A DNA stretch of 64,000 bases from Burkholderia stabilis (GTDB lineage: Bacteria > Pseudomonadota > Gammaproteobacteria > Burkholderiales > Burkholderiaceae): the NCBI RefSeq assembly GCF_001742165.1, contig NZ_CP016443.1, positions 2,604,001 through 2,668,000 of the forward strand. Reading direction: 5' to 3'. A program made the position numbers and the translations under genes. Shown here piece by piece: positions 16,735-25,757 of this stretch. The notes under the pieces are model-generated. The model was given only the letters and a program-made list of their open reading frames with translations. It was not told the origin of the DNA and did no database searches. The stretch's first letter is position 1, and each line of letters begins with the position of its first letter.

Positions 16735-18216
16735 TCAGTCGATTGCGTGCATCGCGTGGCGCAGTTCCTGATAGCTGCGCAGCCCCGCGACGCCGAGCTC
16801 GCGGCCGATCCCGCTGAGCCCGAAGCCGCCCCAGCACACGTGCGGGTAGATCAGCTGCGGCGCGTTGATCCACACGAGCCCGGCGCGCACGCGCTGCTGG
16901 TACTGCTTCGCGATGGCTGCGTCGCGCGTCACGACGGTCGCGACGAGCCCGTAGCGCGTGTCGTTCGCGAGTGCGATCGCTTCGTCGTCGGTGCGGAACG
17001 ATTTCACGCATGCGACGGGGCCGAACACTTCGTCGGTCCACAGCGGGTTGTCGGCGGCCGGTTCGGCGATCACGACCGGCGCCATGAAGAAGCCTTCGCC
17101 GCCGGCATCCGCGACACGGCCGCTGAACGCGACGCGCGCCCCCGCCTCGATGCCGTGCTCGAGCATCGCTTCGACGCGCGTGCGCTGCGCGGCCGAGATC
17201 AGCGGCCCCATCGCGACCTGCTCCGCCGCTGGCGGCGCGACGACGAGCGCGCGCACGGCCGTCTCGAACGCGGCCATGAAGCTGCGGAAGACGCTGTCGT
17301 GCACGAGGATGCGCGCGGTGGCCGAGCACATCTGGCCTGCGTTCGTGAACGCGCCCGCGACCGCGAGCGAGACGGCGACGTCGAGATCGGCGTCCTCGCG
17401 CACGATCAGCGACGACTTGCCGCCGAGCTCGAGCGTCACGCGTTTCATGTCTTCGGCCGCGGCCTGCATCACCTTGCGGCCGGCCGCCGTGCTGCCGGTA
17501 AACGAGATCTTGTCGATCAGCGGATGCGCGGTCAGCGCCGCGCCGGTTTCGGCGCCGCCGTTCACGACGTTGACGACACCGGCCGGTACGCCGGCTTCGA
17601 TGATGATGTCGAGCAACGCATGCTCGGTCGGCGACGTGAGCTCGGACGGCTTCAGCACGACCGCGCAGCCGGCCGCGAGCGCGGGCGCGAGCTTCCATGC
17701 GGTCGTGACCATCGGGAAGTTCCACGGCATGATCAGCGCGGCGACACCGACCGCGTCGTGGAAGCGCTCGGCCGTGACGGCGTCGCTCGGCAGCGCGACG
17801 GGCTCGGCCGCGAACAACGCCGGGTCTTCGCACAGCTTCGCGTAGTACGCGAACGTCGCGGCGACGTCGCCGACGTCGGCTTCGGCCTCGAACGGCGGCT
17901 TGCCGCTCACCTGCATCTGCAGCGCCGCGAGGCGCTCGCGTTCGGCTTCGACGCGCGCGGCGATCTGCGCGAGTACGCGGCCGCGCTCGGCGGGCGGCGT
18001 GTCGCGCCAGCCGGCGAAGGCGTCGCGCGCGGCGCGGACTGCCGCATCGACGTGCGCGGCCGTCGCGAATTCCTGCCAGCCGATCGTCGGGCCGGTCGAC
18101 GCGTTGAAGATCGGCGCACCGGCTTCATCGGAATGCGTGCGCACCGGCTGGCCGGCGATGCGCGCGGCGGGCAGCACGAACGTCGTGGCGGAAGGGGAAA
18201 GCTCGGCGGTGGACAT
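16735..18216 (-). CDS. Aldehyde dehydrogenase, probably 4-guanidinobutyraldehyde/aminoaldehyde type
   Basis: A 493-aa NAD(P)-dependent aldehyde dehydrogenase with oxyanion Asn166 (PWNFP), the NAD loop FTGSTAAGR near 239-247, general base Glu263 (LELGGKSS) and nucleophile Cys297 (NAGQMCSA). The sequence best fits betaine/aminoaldehyde dehydrogenases. It lies 28 bp downstream of gbuA in the same operon, so the likely job is oxidation of 4-guanidinobutyraldehyde to 4-guanidinobutyrate, which GbuA then hydrolyses (as KauB and GbuA do in Pseudomonas). The start is placed at the ATG with AGGA eight bases upstream; an in-frame ATG three codons earlier has no spacing for a ribosome site. Confidence 0.9.
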   Translation of the reverse strand: MSTAELSPSATTFVLPAARIAGQPVRTHSDEAGAPIFNASTGPTIGWQEFATAAHVDAAVRAARDAFAGWRDTPPAERGRVLAQIAARVEAERERLAALQMQVSGKPPFEAEADVGDVAATFAYYAKLCEDPALFAAEPVALPSDAVTAERFHDAVGVAALIMPWNFPMVTTAWKLAPALAAGCAVVLKPSELTSPTEHALLDIIIEAGVPAGVVNVVNGGAETGAALTAHPLIDKISFTGSTAAGRKVMQAAAEDMKRVTLELGGKSSLIVREDADLDVAVSLAVAGAFTNAGQMCSATARILVHDSVFRSFMAAFETAVRALVVAPPAAEQVAMGPLISAAQRTRVEAMLEHGIEAGARVAFSGRVADAGGEGFFMAPVVIAEPAADNPLWTDEVFGPVACVKSFRTDDEAIALANDTRYGLVATVVTRDAAIAKQYQQRVRAGLVWINAPQLIYPHVCWGGFGLSGIGRELGVAGLRSYQELRHAMHAID

Positions 18217-18244
18217 GAGGGTCATCCTGTCGGTGTCGATCGGG

Positions 18245-19195
18245 TTAGCGGTAGGCGACGCCCGGCATCACGCAGAGCATCTCGAAGGCGAGGTTCGCGC
18301 CCGTGAGCGCGGTGGTGCCGGTCGGGTCGTACGGCGGCGACACTTCGACGAGATCCGCGCCGACGATGTTCAAGCCCTTCATCCCGCGCACGATTTCGAG
18401 GCCCTGCTGCACGGTGAGGCCGCCGATTTCCGGCGTGCCGGTACCGGGTGCGAACGACGGATCGAGACCGTCGATGTCGAAGCTCAGATAAACCGGCGTA
18501 TCGCCGACGCGTTCGCGCACCTGCGCCATCAGCGGCGCGAGCGACTTGTTCCAGCATTCTTCCGCCTGCACGACGGTGAAGCCCTGCTGGCGGCACCAGT
18601 CGAAATCTTCCGCGTGGTAGCCGGTGCCGCGCAAGCCGATCTGCGTGACCTTGTCGCATTGCAGCAGGCCGTCTTCCACCGCGCGGCGGAACGGCGTGCC
18701 GTGCGCGATCTTCTCGCCGAACATCGTGTCGTTCACGTCCGCGTGCGCGTCGACGTGCACGACGGCGACCTGGCCGTACTTCTTGTGCAGCGCGCGCAGG
18801 ATCGGCCACGCGATCGTGTGGTCGCCGCCGAGCGTGATCGGCCGGCAGCCGTTCGAGACGATCGCGTCGTACGCTTGCTCGATGCGGCGCACCGAATCCT
18901 TCAGGTCGTACGGGTTGGTCGCGACGTCGCCGATATCGGCAACCTGCAGCGAGTCGAACGGCGCGGCGCGCGTGGCCATGTTGTACGGGCGCAGCAGCAC
19001 GGATTCGGTGCGGATCTGGCGCGGGCCGAAGCGCGAACCCGAGCGGTTCGACGTGCCGAGGTCGAGCGGCACGCCGACGAAGCACACGTCGAGGCCGTCG
19101 GTCGTGTCGGCCTGCGGCAGGCGCATCATCGTGGCGATGCCGCCAAAGCGCGGCATCTCGTTGCCGCCCATCGGCTGGTTGAGTTCGCGGGGCAT
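18245..19195 (-). CDS. gbuA: Guanidinobutyrase (ureohydrolase family)
   Basis: A 316-aa binuclear manganese ureohydrolase. Metal-ligand motifs are GGDHTIAW, DAHADVND and SFDIDGLDP. The N-terminus (NQPMGGNEMPRFGGIATMMRLP) and HGTPFRRAVEDGLL match Pseudomonas guanidinobutyrase closely in memory. It converts 4-guanidinobutyrate to 4-aminobutyrate and urea in the cytoplasm, feeding GABA into succinate. GGAG lies eight bases before the ATG; the frame is open 27 codons upstream without support. It is cotranscribed with the aldehyde dehydrogenase gene and headed by a LuxR-type regulator gene on the same strand 150 bp upstream. Confidence 0.92.
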   Translation of the reverse strand: MPRELNQPMGGNEMPRFGGIATMMRLPQADTTDGLDVCFVGVPLDLGTSNRSGSRFGPRQIRTESVLLRPYNMATRAAPFDSLQVADIGDVATNPYDLKDSVRRIEQAYDAIVSNGCRPITLGGDHTIAWPILRALHKKYGQVAVVHVDAHADVNDTMFGEKIAHGTPFRRAVEDGLLQCDKVTQIGLRGTGYHAEDFDWCRQQGFTVVQAEECWNKSLAPLMAQVRERVGDTPVYLSFDIDGLDPSFAPGTGTPEIGGLTVQQGLEIVRGMKGLNIVGADLVEVSPPYDPTGTTALTGANLAFEMLCVMPGVAYR

Positions 19196-19346
19196 GGGAC
19201 CGTCTCCTCTTGTCTGGTGTAAAGCGATCGGCCGATGGTAGAGGAGAACGTACGCGCGAAGATTTTGAAGTCGCAACGTTTACATCGACGGGTTTCGATG
19301 CGAGCGGCGCTGCCGCATCGACGCGGCGCAACCGAAGGCGGCCGCG

Positions 19347-20240
19347 TCAGCCGGAGATCGCGGGCCGGCCCGGCGGCGGGACGCCGTCGGGCGATCCGGC
19401 GGCAGGGAAGGCCACGGTTGCCGAGCCCCACGCGGCGAGTTCACGCTTCGTGCGCACGCCGAGCTTCGCGAATGCGCGCTTCACGTACGACTCGGCCGAC
19501 GCGACGCGCACGCCGAGGATGTCGGCCGTTTCCGGCACGGTCTTGCCGGAGAGCAGGTGCTTGCAGGTTTCGTATTCGCGCTTCGACAGCTTCACGCCGT
19601 CGGCGGCGATTCGCGCATCGAATTGCGCGAGCGGATGGACTTCGGGCGTCGGGTGCGCGATGCGCCGCGCGGCCGTGGTCGATGCGTGCAGTTCGAGCAG
19701 CGGGAACAGCACGTCGCTGATGCTGCGAAAGCGGTTCATCTCCGCGAGCGTAAACGGCGGCCGGTCGCGGCCGCGCTCGAGCGCGATCGAATGCTGCGAA
19801 TAGCGCGTGCCGCGCGCGAGCACGCATTCGTGCCCGATATGCACGTCGTCGAACAATCGCTGGCGGAATTCGCCCGGCGGGATCGCCGCGATGTCGCGCA
19901 CGACGAGCATCGTGCCCGTCTTGCCGCGCAGCCCCGCGAACAGCGGGTCGCTGTCGAGAAAGCGCTCGTAGTAGAGCGTCATCACGTCGGACACGTCGGC
20001 GCTTGCCGCGCCGATGCCGCTGCTGCCGATCCATTCGCATCGGTAGCCGGTGGGCATCGTGCCGTCGACGCGCGAGCGTTCGACGTGCGCGACGTCGAGC
20101 GGCACCACTTCGTTGAGCAATTGCGTGAGGCGCGGCACGAAATGCGGCGTGCCGACCGTCTCGATCAGCTCGCCGAGCGACTTGAACGACACGTTGAAAC
20201 GGTCGTTGTCGCGGTGGAAGGGGTTCACGTTGAGCAGCAT
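19347..20240 (-). CDS. LuxR-family transcriptional regulator (paralogue 1)
   Basis: A 297-aa regulator. About 200 N-terminal residues form a sensory domain (VGTPHFVPRLTQLLNEV; DPLFAGLRGKTGTMLV), and the C-terminal LuxR helix-turn-helix runs KLSKREYETCKHLLSGKTVPETA to AESYVKRAFAKLGVRTKREL. It lacks a receiver domain. GGGGA precedes the ATG. It is divergent from the cupin/oxidase operon and upstream of gbuA on the same strand. It is clearly paralogous over its whole length to the protein at 24683-25519, and both flank the same catabolic block, so they probably control it. Confidence 0.88.
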   Translation of the reverse strand: MLLNVNPFHRDNDRFNVSFKSLGELIETVGTPHFVPRLTQLLNEVVPLDVAHVERSRVDGTMPTGYRCEWIGSSGIGAASADVSDVMTLYYERFLDSDPLFAGLRGKTGTMLVVRDIAAIPPGEFRQRLFDDVHIGHECVLARGTRYSQHSIALERGRDRPPFTLAEMNRFRSISDVLFPLLELHASTTAARRIAHPTPEVHPLAQFDARIAADGVKLSKREYETCKHLLSGKTVPETADILGVRVASAESYVKRAFAKLGVRTKRELAAWGSATVAFPAAGSPDGVPPPGRPAISG

Positions 20241-20354
20241 GCGGTTCCCCGGTCTAAGGCGGCCGGATTCTAGCGTTTGCAACGAAAAACGTCAGTAGGG
20301 GGAAACACCGTCGGGTGTCCTGCCGACCCGTTTGCCCCGCAAAACACGGCTTGT

Positions 20355-20398
20355 CCCCCCGAAGGGGGGCATACCGGGGCAGTGTAAATGAGTAACTT
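20355..20398 (+). promoter_or_regulatory. Promoter of cupin-oxidase operon with C-run/G-run dyad (copy A)
   Basis: CCCCCC-GAA-GGGGGG (20355-20369) abuts CATACC (20370-20375) in -35 position, followed after exactly 17 bases by TAACTT (20393-20398) and the cupin start at 20437. The same arrangement recurs at 25672-25717 and 27591-27635. The poor -35 box fits activator dependence. Confidence 0.55.
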
Positions 20399-20436
20399 TG
20401 TCTCTGCTTTTTTCAATCACGAGACGAAAGATTCAG

Positions 20437-20781
20437 ATGACCAAACTGATCAAGGACATCCTGCCGCTGGGCGCAGGCATGGGCGAATTCACGAAGCTCG
20501 ACTTCGGCATGGACGAAAGCGACTGGCGCGCGGCCGAAGGCAAGAGCGGCAACTACATCATCGGCTGGTGGGAAGGCAAGGTCGGCTCGGTGGAGTTTCC
20601 CGAAACCGCAGCCGACGAAGCCGTGTGGCTCGTCGAGGGCCGGATCGCGCTGACCGACGTCGAAGGCAACCGCAAGGAATTCACGCCGGGCCAGGGCTAT
20701 CTGCTGCCGGCCGGCTTCGCGGGCCGCTGGGAGACGATCGAGGACGCGAAGAAGTTCTACGTGCTGCTCGAAAAGTCGTGA
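20437..20781 (+). CDS. Cupin domain protein (DUF861/EutQ-like)
   Basis: A 114-aa single-cupin protein: NYIIGWWEGKVGSVEFPETAADEAVWLVEGRIALTD forms the first motif (here Glu and Ala-rich, without a classical His pair), and TPGQGYLLPAGFAGRWETIE the second. Such small cupins accompany FAD-dependent amine/amino-acid oxidases and may bind or isomerise a product. The metal ligands of the canonical cupin are only partly present, so a non-metal binding role is possible. It is the first gene of the operon with the FAD oxidase 132 bp downstream. The ATG start is the first codon of MTKLIKDILP; upstream purines (GACGAAAG) are weak. Confidence 0.8.
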   Translation: MTKLIKDILPLGAGMGEFTKLDFGMDESDWRAAEGKSGNYIIGWWEGKVGSVEFPETAADEAVWLVEGRIALTDVEGNRKEFTPGQGYLLPAGFAGRWETIEDAKKFYVLLEKS

Positions 20782-20913
20782 TGTGAGAAATCGCCGCCGT
20801 GGCGCCGTCGTCCGTGTGACGCGAGCCCGGCGGCGGTTTCGTTTTCGATCGACCGCAAGCGAAGTCCGTCGCGCGTGCATCGCGGCGCGGCAGGATGACC
20901 GCGATCGCGCGGG

Positions 20914-22386
20914 ATGGCTGGGATCATGGAAATGGAAGTCAACGAAGCAAAACAGACCGCGCCGGTAGAGGCGCACGCAATGCGTGGCGCGCCGGTCGCG
21001 CTGGGCGCCGAAGCGGCGCTCGCGAACACGAAGCTGTTCCCGTACTGGCTCGACAACCCGGCCGCGCCGGCAACCGAGCCGGAACTCGTCGGCGACGTGA
21101 CGGCCGACCTGCTGATCGTCGGCGGCGGCTTCACGGGGCTGTGGTCGGCCGTGCAGGCGAAGGAACAGATGCCGCACCTGAACGTGGTGCTGATCGAGGC
21201 CGGCAAGGTTGCGCACGGCGCATCGGGCCGCGCGGGCGGGATCATCTCGACGTCGGTGATGCACGGGCTGCCGAACGCGGTACGCGTGTTCCCGAACGAC
21301 ATCGCGCAGCTCGAGGAATTCGGCCATCACAACCTCGACGGGTTCGAGGAGACGCTGAAGCGCTACGACATCGACGCCGACATCGAATGGAACGGCGAGA
21401 TGACGGTGGCGGTCGATCCCGAGCACATCGCGCACCTGAAGGGCGATTACGACCTGCATCGCGAATACGGCCACGACGTCGTGCTGCTGAACCGAGAGGA
21501 AACGCTCGCACAGCTGAATTCGCCGATGTTCGCGGGCGCGCTGTGGTCGCGCAACCGCAGCGGGATCGTGCATCCGGCGAAGCTCGCGTGGGGGCTGAAG
21601 CGCGCGGCGCTGTCGCTCGGCGTGAAGCTGTACGAGCACACGCCGCTCACGACCGTGACCGACGAAGGCAGCACGGTGGTCGTGAAGACGCCGAAGGGCA
21701 GCGTGCGCGCGCCGCGCGTCGTGTTCGGCAGCGGCACCGCGAAGGTCGGGATTCCCGACATCAACCGCCGCGTGATGCAGGTGCGCGACCACGTGCTCGC
21801 GACCGAGCCGCTCACTGACGAGCAGCTCGCACGGATCGGCTGGAAGAATCGTCAGGGCGTGTACGACACGCGCACGCAGCTCAACTATTTCCGCCTGACG
21901 AAGAACAACAACATCATCTTCGGCGGCCTGGTGAGCTATCACTTCGACGGCGATCCGGAGCCGCACCAGGACGGCCAGCGCGAAACCTACTACCGGCTCG
22001 CGGAGGCGTTCTACCGCACCTTCCCGCAACTGAGCGACGTGCGCTTCTCGCATGCGTGGGGCGGCCCGATCGACTACTGCTCGCGCGGCTCGGTGTTCGC
22101 GAAGCGTTATCTCGGCGACAAGGCCGTGTTCGTCGCCGGCTATACGGGCTTCGGCGTCGCGGCGAGCCGGTTCGGCGCGTTCATGGGGCTGAACATCCTG
22201 TTCGATCGCGACAGCCCCGAGCGCAAGCTCGACATCGCGAACCAGAGCCCGAGCTACATCCCGCCGGAGCCGATGCGCTGGGTCGCCGCGAAGATCACGT
22301 TCCATGCGTTCGACGGCGCGGATGCCGAAGGCGGCTGGAAACGCGCGTGGATCAGCGGCCTCAAGGCGATGGGCTTCCCGATGTAA
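20914..22386 (+). CDS. FAD-dependent oxidoreductase, gamma-glutamylputrescine oxidase (PuuB)-like
   Basis: A 490-aa flavoenzyme of the DAO family. The FAD-binding GxGxxG is LIVGGGFTGLWSA near residue 70, with IEAGKVAHGASGRAGG after it, and the C-terminal FAD contact is FVAGYTGFGVAASRFGA. This architecture fits oxidases of gamma-glutamylated putrescine and related amines, producing an aldehyde, H2O2 and ammonia. The context of guanidinobutyrase, an aldehyde dehydrogenase and a PotF-like binding protein supports an amine substrate. Three candidate ATGs lie within 18 bases (20914, 20926, 20932); the first is given, but the last has a better-placed GGGA. Confidence 0.85.
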   Translation: MAGIMEMEVNEAKQTAPVEAHAMRGAPVALGAEAALANTKLFPYWLDNPAAPATEPELVGDVTADLLIVGGGFTGLWSAVQAKEQMPHLNVVLIEAGKVAHGASGRAGGIISTSVMHGLPNAVRVFPNDIAQLEEFGHHNLDGFEETLKRYDIDADIEWNGEMTVAVDPEHIAHLKGDYDLHREYGHDVVLLNREETLAQLNSPMFAGALWSRNRSGIVHPAKLAWGLKRAALSLGVKLYEHTPLTTVTDEGSTVVVKTPKGSVRAPRVVFGSGTAKVGIPDINRRVMQVRDHVLATEPLTDEQLARIGWKNRQGVYDTRTQLNYFRLTKNNNIIFGGLVSYHFDGDPEPHQDGQRETYYRLAEAFYRTFPQLSDVRFSHAWGGPIDYCSRGSVFAKRYLGDKAVFVAGYTGFGVAASRFGAFMGLNILFDRDSPERKLDIANQSPSYIPPEPMRWVAAKITFHAFDGADAEGGWKRAWISGLKAMGFPM

Positions 22387-22393
22387 ATGACGC

Positions 22394-22415
22394 GGCGGCC
22401 CGGCGCCGGGCCGCC
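22394..22415 (+). repeat. Perfect GC-rich hairpin between oxidase and MFS genes
   Basis: GGCGGCCCG and CGGGCCGCC enclose GCGC eight bases after the oxidase stop. There is no U-run, so it is more likely an intra-operon mRNA-stability element or differential-expression stem than a full terminator. Confidence 0.4.
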
Positions 22416-22483
22416 TGCATGCAAGACACACCAGAATCCCGCAAGGGGACGGTCCGCCTGGCGGACACGGGGAGAGACACCGG

Positions 22484-23674
22484 ATGAACGTAGTCAACCT
22501 GCAGGATGAAGCGCGACAGGAAAGCGCGCTGTTCGTCGTCGTGATGCTGCTGCTCGGCATACTCGGGCCGACGGTATTTCTCGGCCTGCCCGCGATCGTC
22601 GGGCAGGTCGAGCGCCATTGGGGCTTCGGCGAAGCGGCGCTGGGCCTGTCCAGCTTCGTCGAGGTGCTCGGCGAATCGACGGGCACGCTGCTCGTCGCGT
22701 TCGTGCTCGGCCGCCAGCCGGTCCGGCTCGTGCTCGCGGGCGCGGTGACGCTCGCGGCCGGCGCGAATCTCGGCACGCTCGCGACGCACGGGCTTGTGGC
22801 TTATTCGGCGCTGCAGTTCATCGCGGGCGTCGGTTCGGGCGGGCTGAACGGCATCGCGCTGCGCTACCTGTCGTATTCGCGCGCGCCGGAACGCAATCTC
22901 GGGATGATGCTGATGGGGCAGGTGATGTGGAGCATGGTGCTGCTCGCGTACATCTTCCCGATGCTGAGCGGCGCATGGGGCGCGCACGGCGTGTTCGGCT
23001 TCGTCGCGTGCGTGCTCGGCGTGTTCGTGCTCGCGACGCCGCTGTTTCGCCGCGGCGAGACGCTGGCCGCGCCGACGCCCGCCGGCATCGCCGGCAGCAT
23101 CGATCGCCGCGGCGCGATGCTCGTGCTGTGCGCGCAGCTCGCGCTGTACGGCGGCGTCGGCGTCGTGTGGACCTTCCTCGAGAAGATCGGCACCGATGCG
23201 GGCCTGAGCGGCAAGTCGGTGTCGCTCGTGCTCGGCGTCGCGAACGTCGCGAGCCTCGTGATCTGCGCGGCGATGCCGAAGCTCGGCGCCGGTGCGGGCC
23301 TGCGCCGCTGGACGCTCGTGAATCTCGGCGGCTGCGCGGTCGCGGCCGTGCTGCTCGCGATGCCGGCGTCGGTCGCGACGTTCGCGCTCGGCGCGGTCGT
23401 GTTCATCGGCTGCTGGACGGGCGGCGCGTTGCTGATCTACGCGACGATCCCGCAGTACGACCTGATCGGCAAGTCGGCCGCGCTGTCGCCGGGCTGCGTC
23501 GCGCTCGGCTACGGCGTCGGTTCGGTCGCGGGTGGCTCGCTGATCGAGAACGCGGGCACGCAGTCGGCGCTGATTGCGGCGATCGTGCTGTGTGCGGTGG
23601 CGTTCCTGTGCTACGGGCGGCTGCGGCCGGCCGTGTTCGGCATGGAACGCGCGCTCGCGGCGACACCTGATTGA
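22484..23674 (+). CDS. MFS transporter, 12 TM
   Basis: A 396-aa integral inner-membrane protein with about twelve hydrophobic segments and a short cytoplasmic loop after segment six (RRGETLAAPTPAG). It lacks long soluble domains. Its place between the amine oxidase and a LysR gene suggests uptake or export of the amine substrate or its product. No specific subfamily signature is recognised. GGGGAGA lies upstream of the ATG. The gap to the oxidase is 97 bp and contains a hairpin. Confidence 0.85.
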   Translation: MNVVNLQDEARQESALFVVVMLLLGILGPTVFLGLPAIVGQVERHWGFGEAALGLSSFVEVLGESTGTLLVAFVLGRQPVRLVLAGAVTLAAGANLGTLATHGLVAYSALQFIAGVGSGGLNGIALRYLSYSRAPERNLGMMLMGQVMWSMVLLAYIFPMLSGAWGAHGVFGFVACVLGVFVLATPLFRRGETLAAPTPAGIAGSIDRRGAMLVLCAQLALYGGVGVVWTFLEKIGTDAGLSGKSVSLVLGVANVASLVICAAMPKLGAGAGLRRWTLVNLGGCAVAAVLLAMPASVATFALGAVVFIGCWTGGALLIYATIPQYDLIGKSAALSPGCVALGYGVGSVAGGSLIENAGTQSALIAAIVLCAVAFLCYGRLRPAVFGMERALAATPD

Positions 23675-23746
23675 CGGATGCGGCGCGCGCCGCTGCCGAT
23701 GGCGGTGCGCGTCCGGTTCGGTTCATCGGCGAAGGCGGCGCTCAGC

Positions 23747-24667
23747 ATGTTCTCGAATACTTCCGATCTCGATCTCCGGCTCATCCGGGTCTTCCTGGCC
23801 GTCGTCGACGCACGCGGCATCACGGCCGCCGAGGCGTCGCTCGGCGTGCGGCAGTCGACCATCAGCACGCAGCTGTCGGCGCTCGAAGCGCGCGTCGGCT
23901 TCAAGCTGTGCGATCGCGGCCGCGGCGGCTTTCGCCTCACGTCGAAGGGCGAACGCTTCGCGGCGACCGCGCGCACGCTCGTCGCGGCGACGTCCGAATT
24001 CGTCGCGCGCGTGCGCGACATCGACCGCAAGCTGGTCGGCACGCTGTCGATCGGCCTGATCGGGCAGGCGCCGCTCGTCGAGAATGCGCGCCTGGCCGAA
24101 GCGATCGGCGCGTTTCGCAAGCGCGACCAGGCCGTCACGTTCTCGATGAAGGTCGCGTCACCGCAGGAACTCGAAGAAAGCCTCGTCAACAACCAGCTCG
24201 ATCTCGCGATCGGCTATTTCTGGCATCGCGTGCCGGGCCTGCTGTACACGCCGCTGTTCACCGAGCAGCAGGTGATCTACTGCGGGCGCGGGCATCCGCT
24301 GTTTCATGCGTCGCGCCCGGTGTCGGCCGACGACCTGCAGGCGCACGACTGGGTGTGGCGCACCTATCCGGTGCCGGAGGAGCAGTATCCGCTGCCCGAG
24401 CGGCGCGTGACCGCGAGCGCGGACAGCATCGAGGCCGCAACGATCCTGATCCTGTCGGGCGGCCATCTCGGCTACCTGCCCGCGCATTACGCGGAGCCGT
24501 TCGAGCAGCGCGGGCTCGTGAAGGCGGTCGGCCGTTCGACCTTCAGCTTCGACGTGCCGCTGCACCTCGCGATGAAGCGCAGCACGAGCGACAAGCCGAT
24601 CGTCGACGCGTTCTGCGAGGACCTGCTGCGCGCCTTCAACATCAAGGCGGTTGCGCTGGCGGCGTAA
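23747..24667 (+). CDS. LysR-family transcriptional regulator
   Basis: A 306-aa regulator. The N-terminal helix-turn-helix is LIRVFLAVVDARGITAAEASLGVRQSTIS, followed by the linker helix and a periplasmic-binding-like effector domain starting LSIGLIGQAPLVENARLAEA. It follows the MFS gene by 72 bp in the same orientation and ends 15 bp from the convergent LuxR gene. The ATG before FSNTSDLDLR is chosen; the frame is open 23 codons upstream but starts there would add an unusual N-terminal tail. Target genes are probably the oxidase-MFS set. Confidence 0.88.
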   Translation: MFSNTSDLDLRLIRVFLAVVDARGITAAEASLGVRQSTISTQLSALEARVGFKLCDRGRGGFRLTSKGERFAATARTLVAATSEFVARVRDIDRKLVGTLSIGLIGQAPLVENARLAEAIGAFRKRDQAVTFSMKVASPQELEESLVNNQLDLAIGYFWHRVPGLLYTPLFTEQQVIYCGRGHPLFHASRPVSADDLQAHDWVWRTYPVPEEQYPLPERRVTASADSIEAATILILSGGHLGYLPAHYAEPFEQRGLVKAVGRSTFSFDVPLHLAMKRSTSDKPIVDAFCEDLLRAFNIKAVALAA

Positions 24668-24682
24668 GCGCGCGGCGCCGGC

Positions 24683-25519
24683 TCAGCAGTCGACAAGCAC
24701 CCAGTCGAACAGCTCGCGGCGCGTGCGCACGCCGAGCTTCGCGAAGGCGCGCTTCACGTACGACTCGGCCGTCGACAGCTTCACGTCGAGCTGCTGCGCG
24801 GCCTCGGGCACCGAGCGCCCGCACAGCATCAGCCGGCAGATCTCGTGCTCGCGGCGCGACAGCTGCACGTCCTGCCGTTCGAGACGCGCGTCGAAACCGG
24901 CCTGCGACGCGGCATTCGCCGACCCCGATCCCGACGTCACGCGCCGCGCCGCGCAGGTGCGCGCATGCAGTTCGAACATCGGGAACAGCAGATCGACCAT
25001 CTGCCGGAAATGGAACAGCTCGTCCGTCGTGAACGCGGCCCGCCCGACGGTGCGCGCGAGGCCGAGCGCGTACTGCACGTGCGCGTTGCCGTGCACGAGC
25101 AGGCACTCCTGCGCGATACCGGGCTCATCGAAGATCCGGCGGCGGAATTCGCCTTGCGCGATGCCGTCGACATGACGCTGCACCAGCAGCGTGCCGGCCT
25201 GGCCGCGCAGCGGCGCGACCAGCGGATCGGCGTGACAGTAGTCCTGGTAGTAGAGGTCCATCACGCGCAGCGTATCGGCCGCGAAGCGCAGGCTGCCGCT
25301 GCCGAGCCATTCGACCACGTGGCCCGACGTGCTGCCCGTGTCGGCGCGCCAGCGCTCGAGATGCACGGCGTCGGCATCGATGCTGTCGTTGACGAATTCG
25401 GTCACCGCGCCGACGAAGCCCGGCGTGCCGACCGCGCGCAACGTCGAGCCGAGCGTATCGGGGCGGACGCCGATCAGGTAGTGGCCACGGGCGGCCGGGT
25501 CGGGCTGGAGAATTCGCAT
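24683..25519 (-). CDS. LuxR-family transcriptional regulator (paralogue 2)
   Basis: A 278-aa regulator paralogous to the protein at 19347-20240: VGTPGFVGAVTEFVND, DPLVAPLRGQAGTLLV and AESYVKRAFAKLGVRTRREL correspond position for position. The C-terminal LuxR helix-turn-helix runs from QLSRREHEICRLML to the C-terminus WVLVDC. It is divergent from the amidohydrolase gene 240 bp away and convergent with the LysR gene. There is no good ribosome site before the chosen ATG (MRILQPDPAARG); the frame stays open further upstream. It is likely a local activator of the amidohydrolase and binding-protein genes. Confidence 0.85.
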   Translation of the reverse strand: MRILQPDPAARGHYLIGVRPDTLGSTLRAVGTPGFVGAVTEFVNDSIDADAVHLERWRADTGSTSGHVVEWLGSGSLRFAADTLRVMDLYYQDYCHADPLVAPLRGQAGTLLVQRHVDGIAQGEFRRRIFDEPGIAQECLLVHGNAHVQYALGLARTVGRAAFTTDELFHFRQMVDLLFPMFELHARTCAARRVTSGSGSANAASQAGFDARLERQDVQLSRREHEICRLMLCGRSVPEAAQQLDVKLSTAESYVKRAFAKLGVRTRRELFDWVLVDC

Positions 25520-25671
25520 GGTCGGGCGGGAGCGGTCAAGGGACAGCGCGACGTTACGCGAACGCCGCGCGCGCGTCAGCCGGGGAATGACCGGATCAGG
25601 GGCACGGATTTCGGGCGTTGTCCCCAAAACGACGACACGCCGCGTGCCTGCGCCGCCGGAATTCGCGAAAG

Positions 25672-25717
25672 CCCCTGCGTCGGGGGGGCAGACCCGTGCG
25701 AATCGTCTGCCTATAGT
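25672..25717 (+). promoter_or_regulatory. Promoter of amidohydrolase gene with C-run/G-run motif (copy B)
   Basis: CCCC (25672-25675), a GGGGGGG run (25682-25688), CAGACC (25689-25694) and, after exactly 17 bases, TATAGT (25712-25717). The start codon follows at 25758. Spacing from CAGACC to the -10 is the same as in copies A and C. Confidence 0.6.
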
Positions 25718-25757
25718 GAAAGCGCTTCGAAAACCCGATGACCAGAAAGGACAGGCA

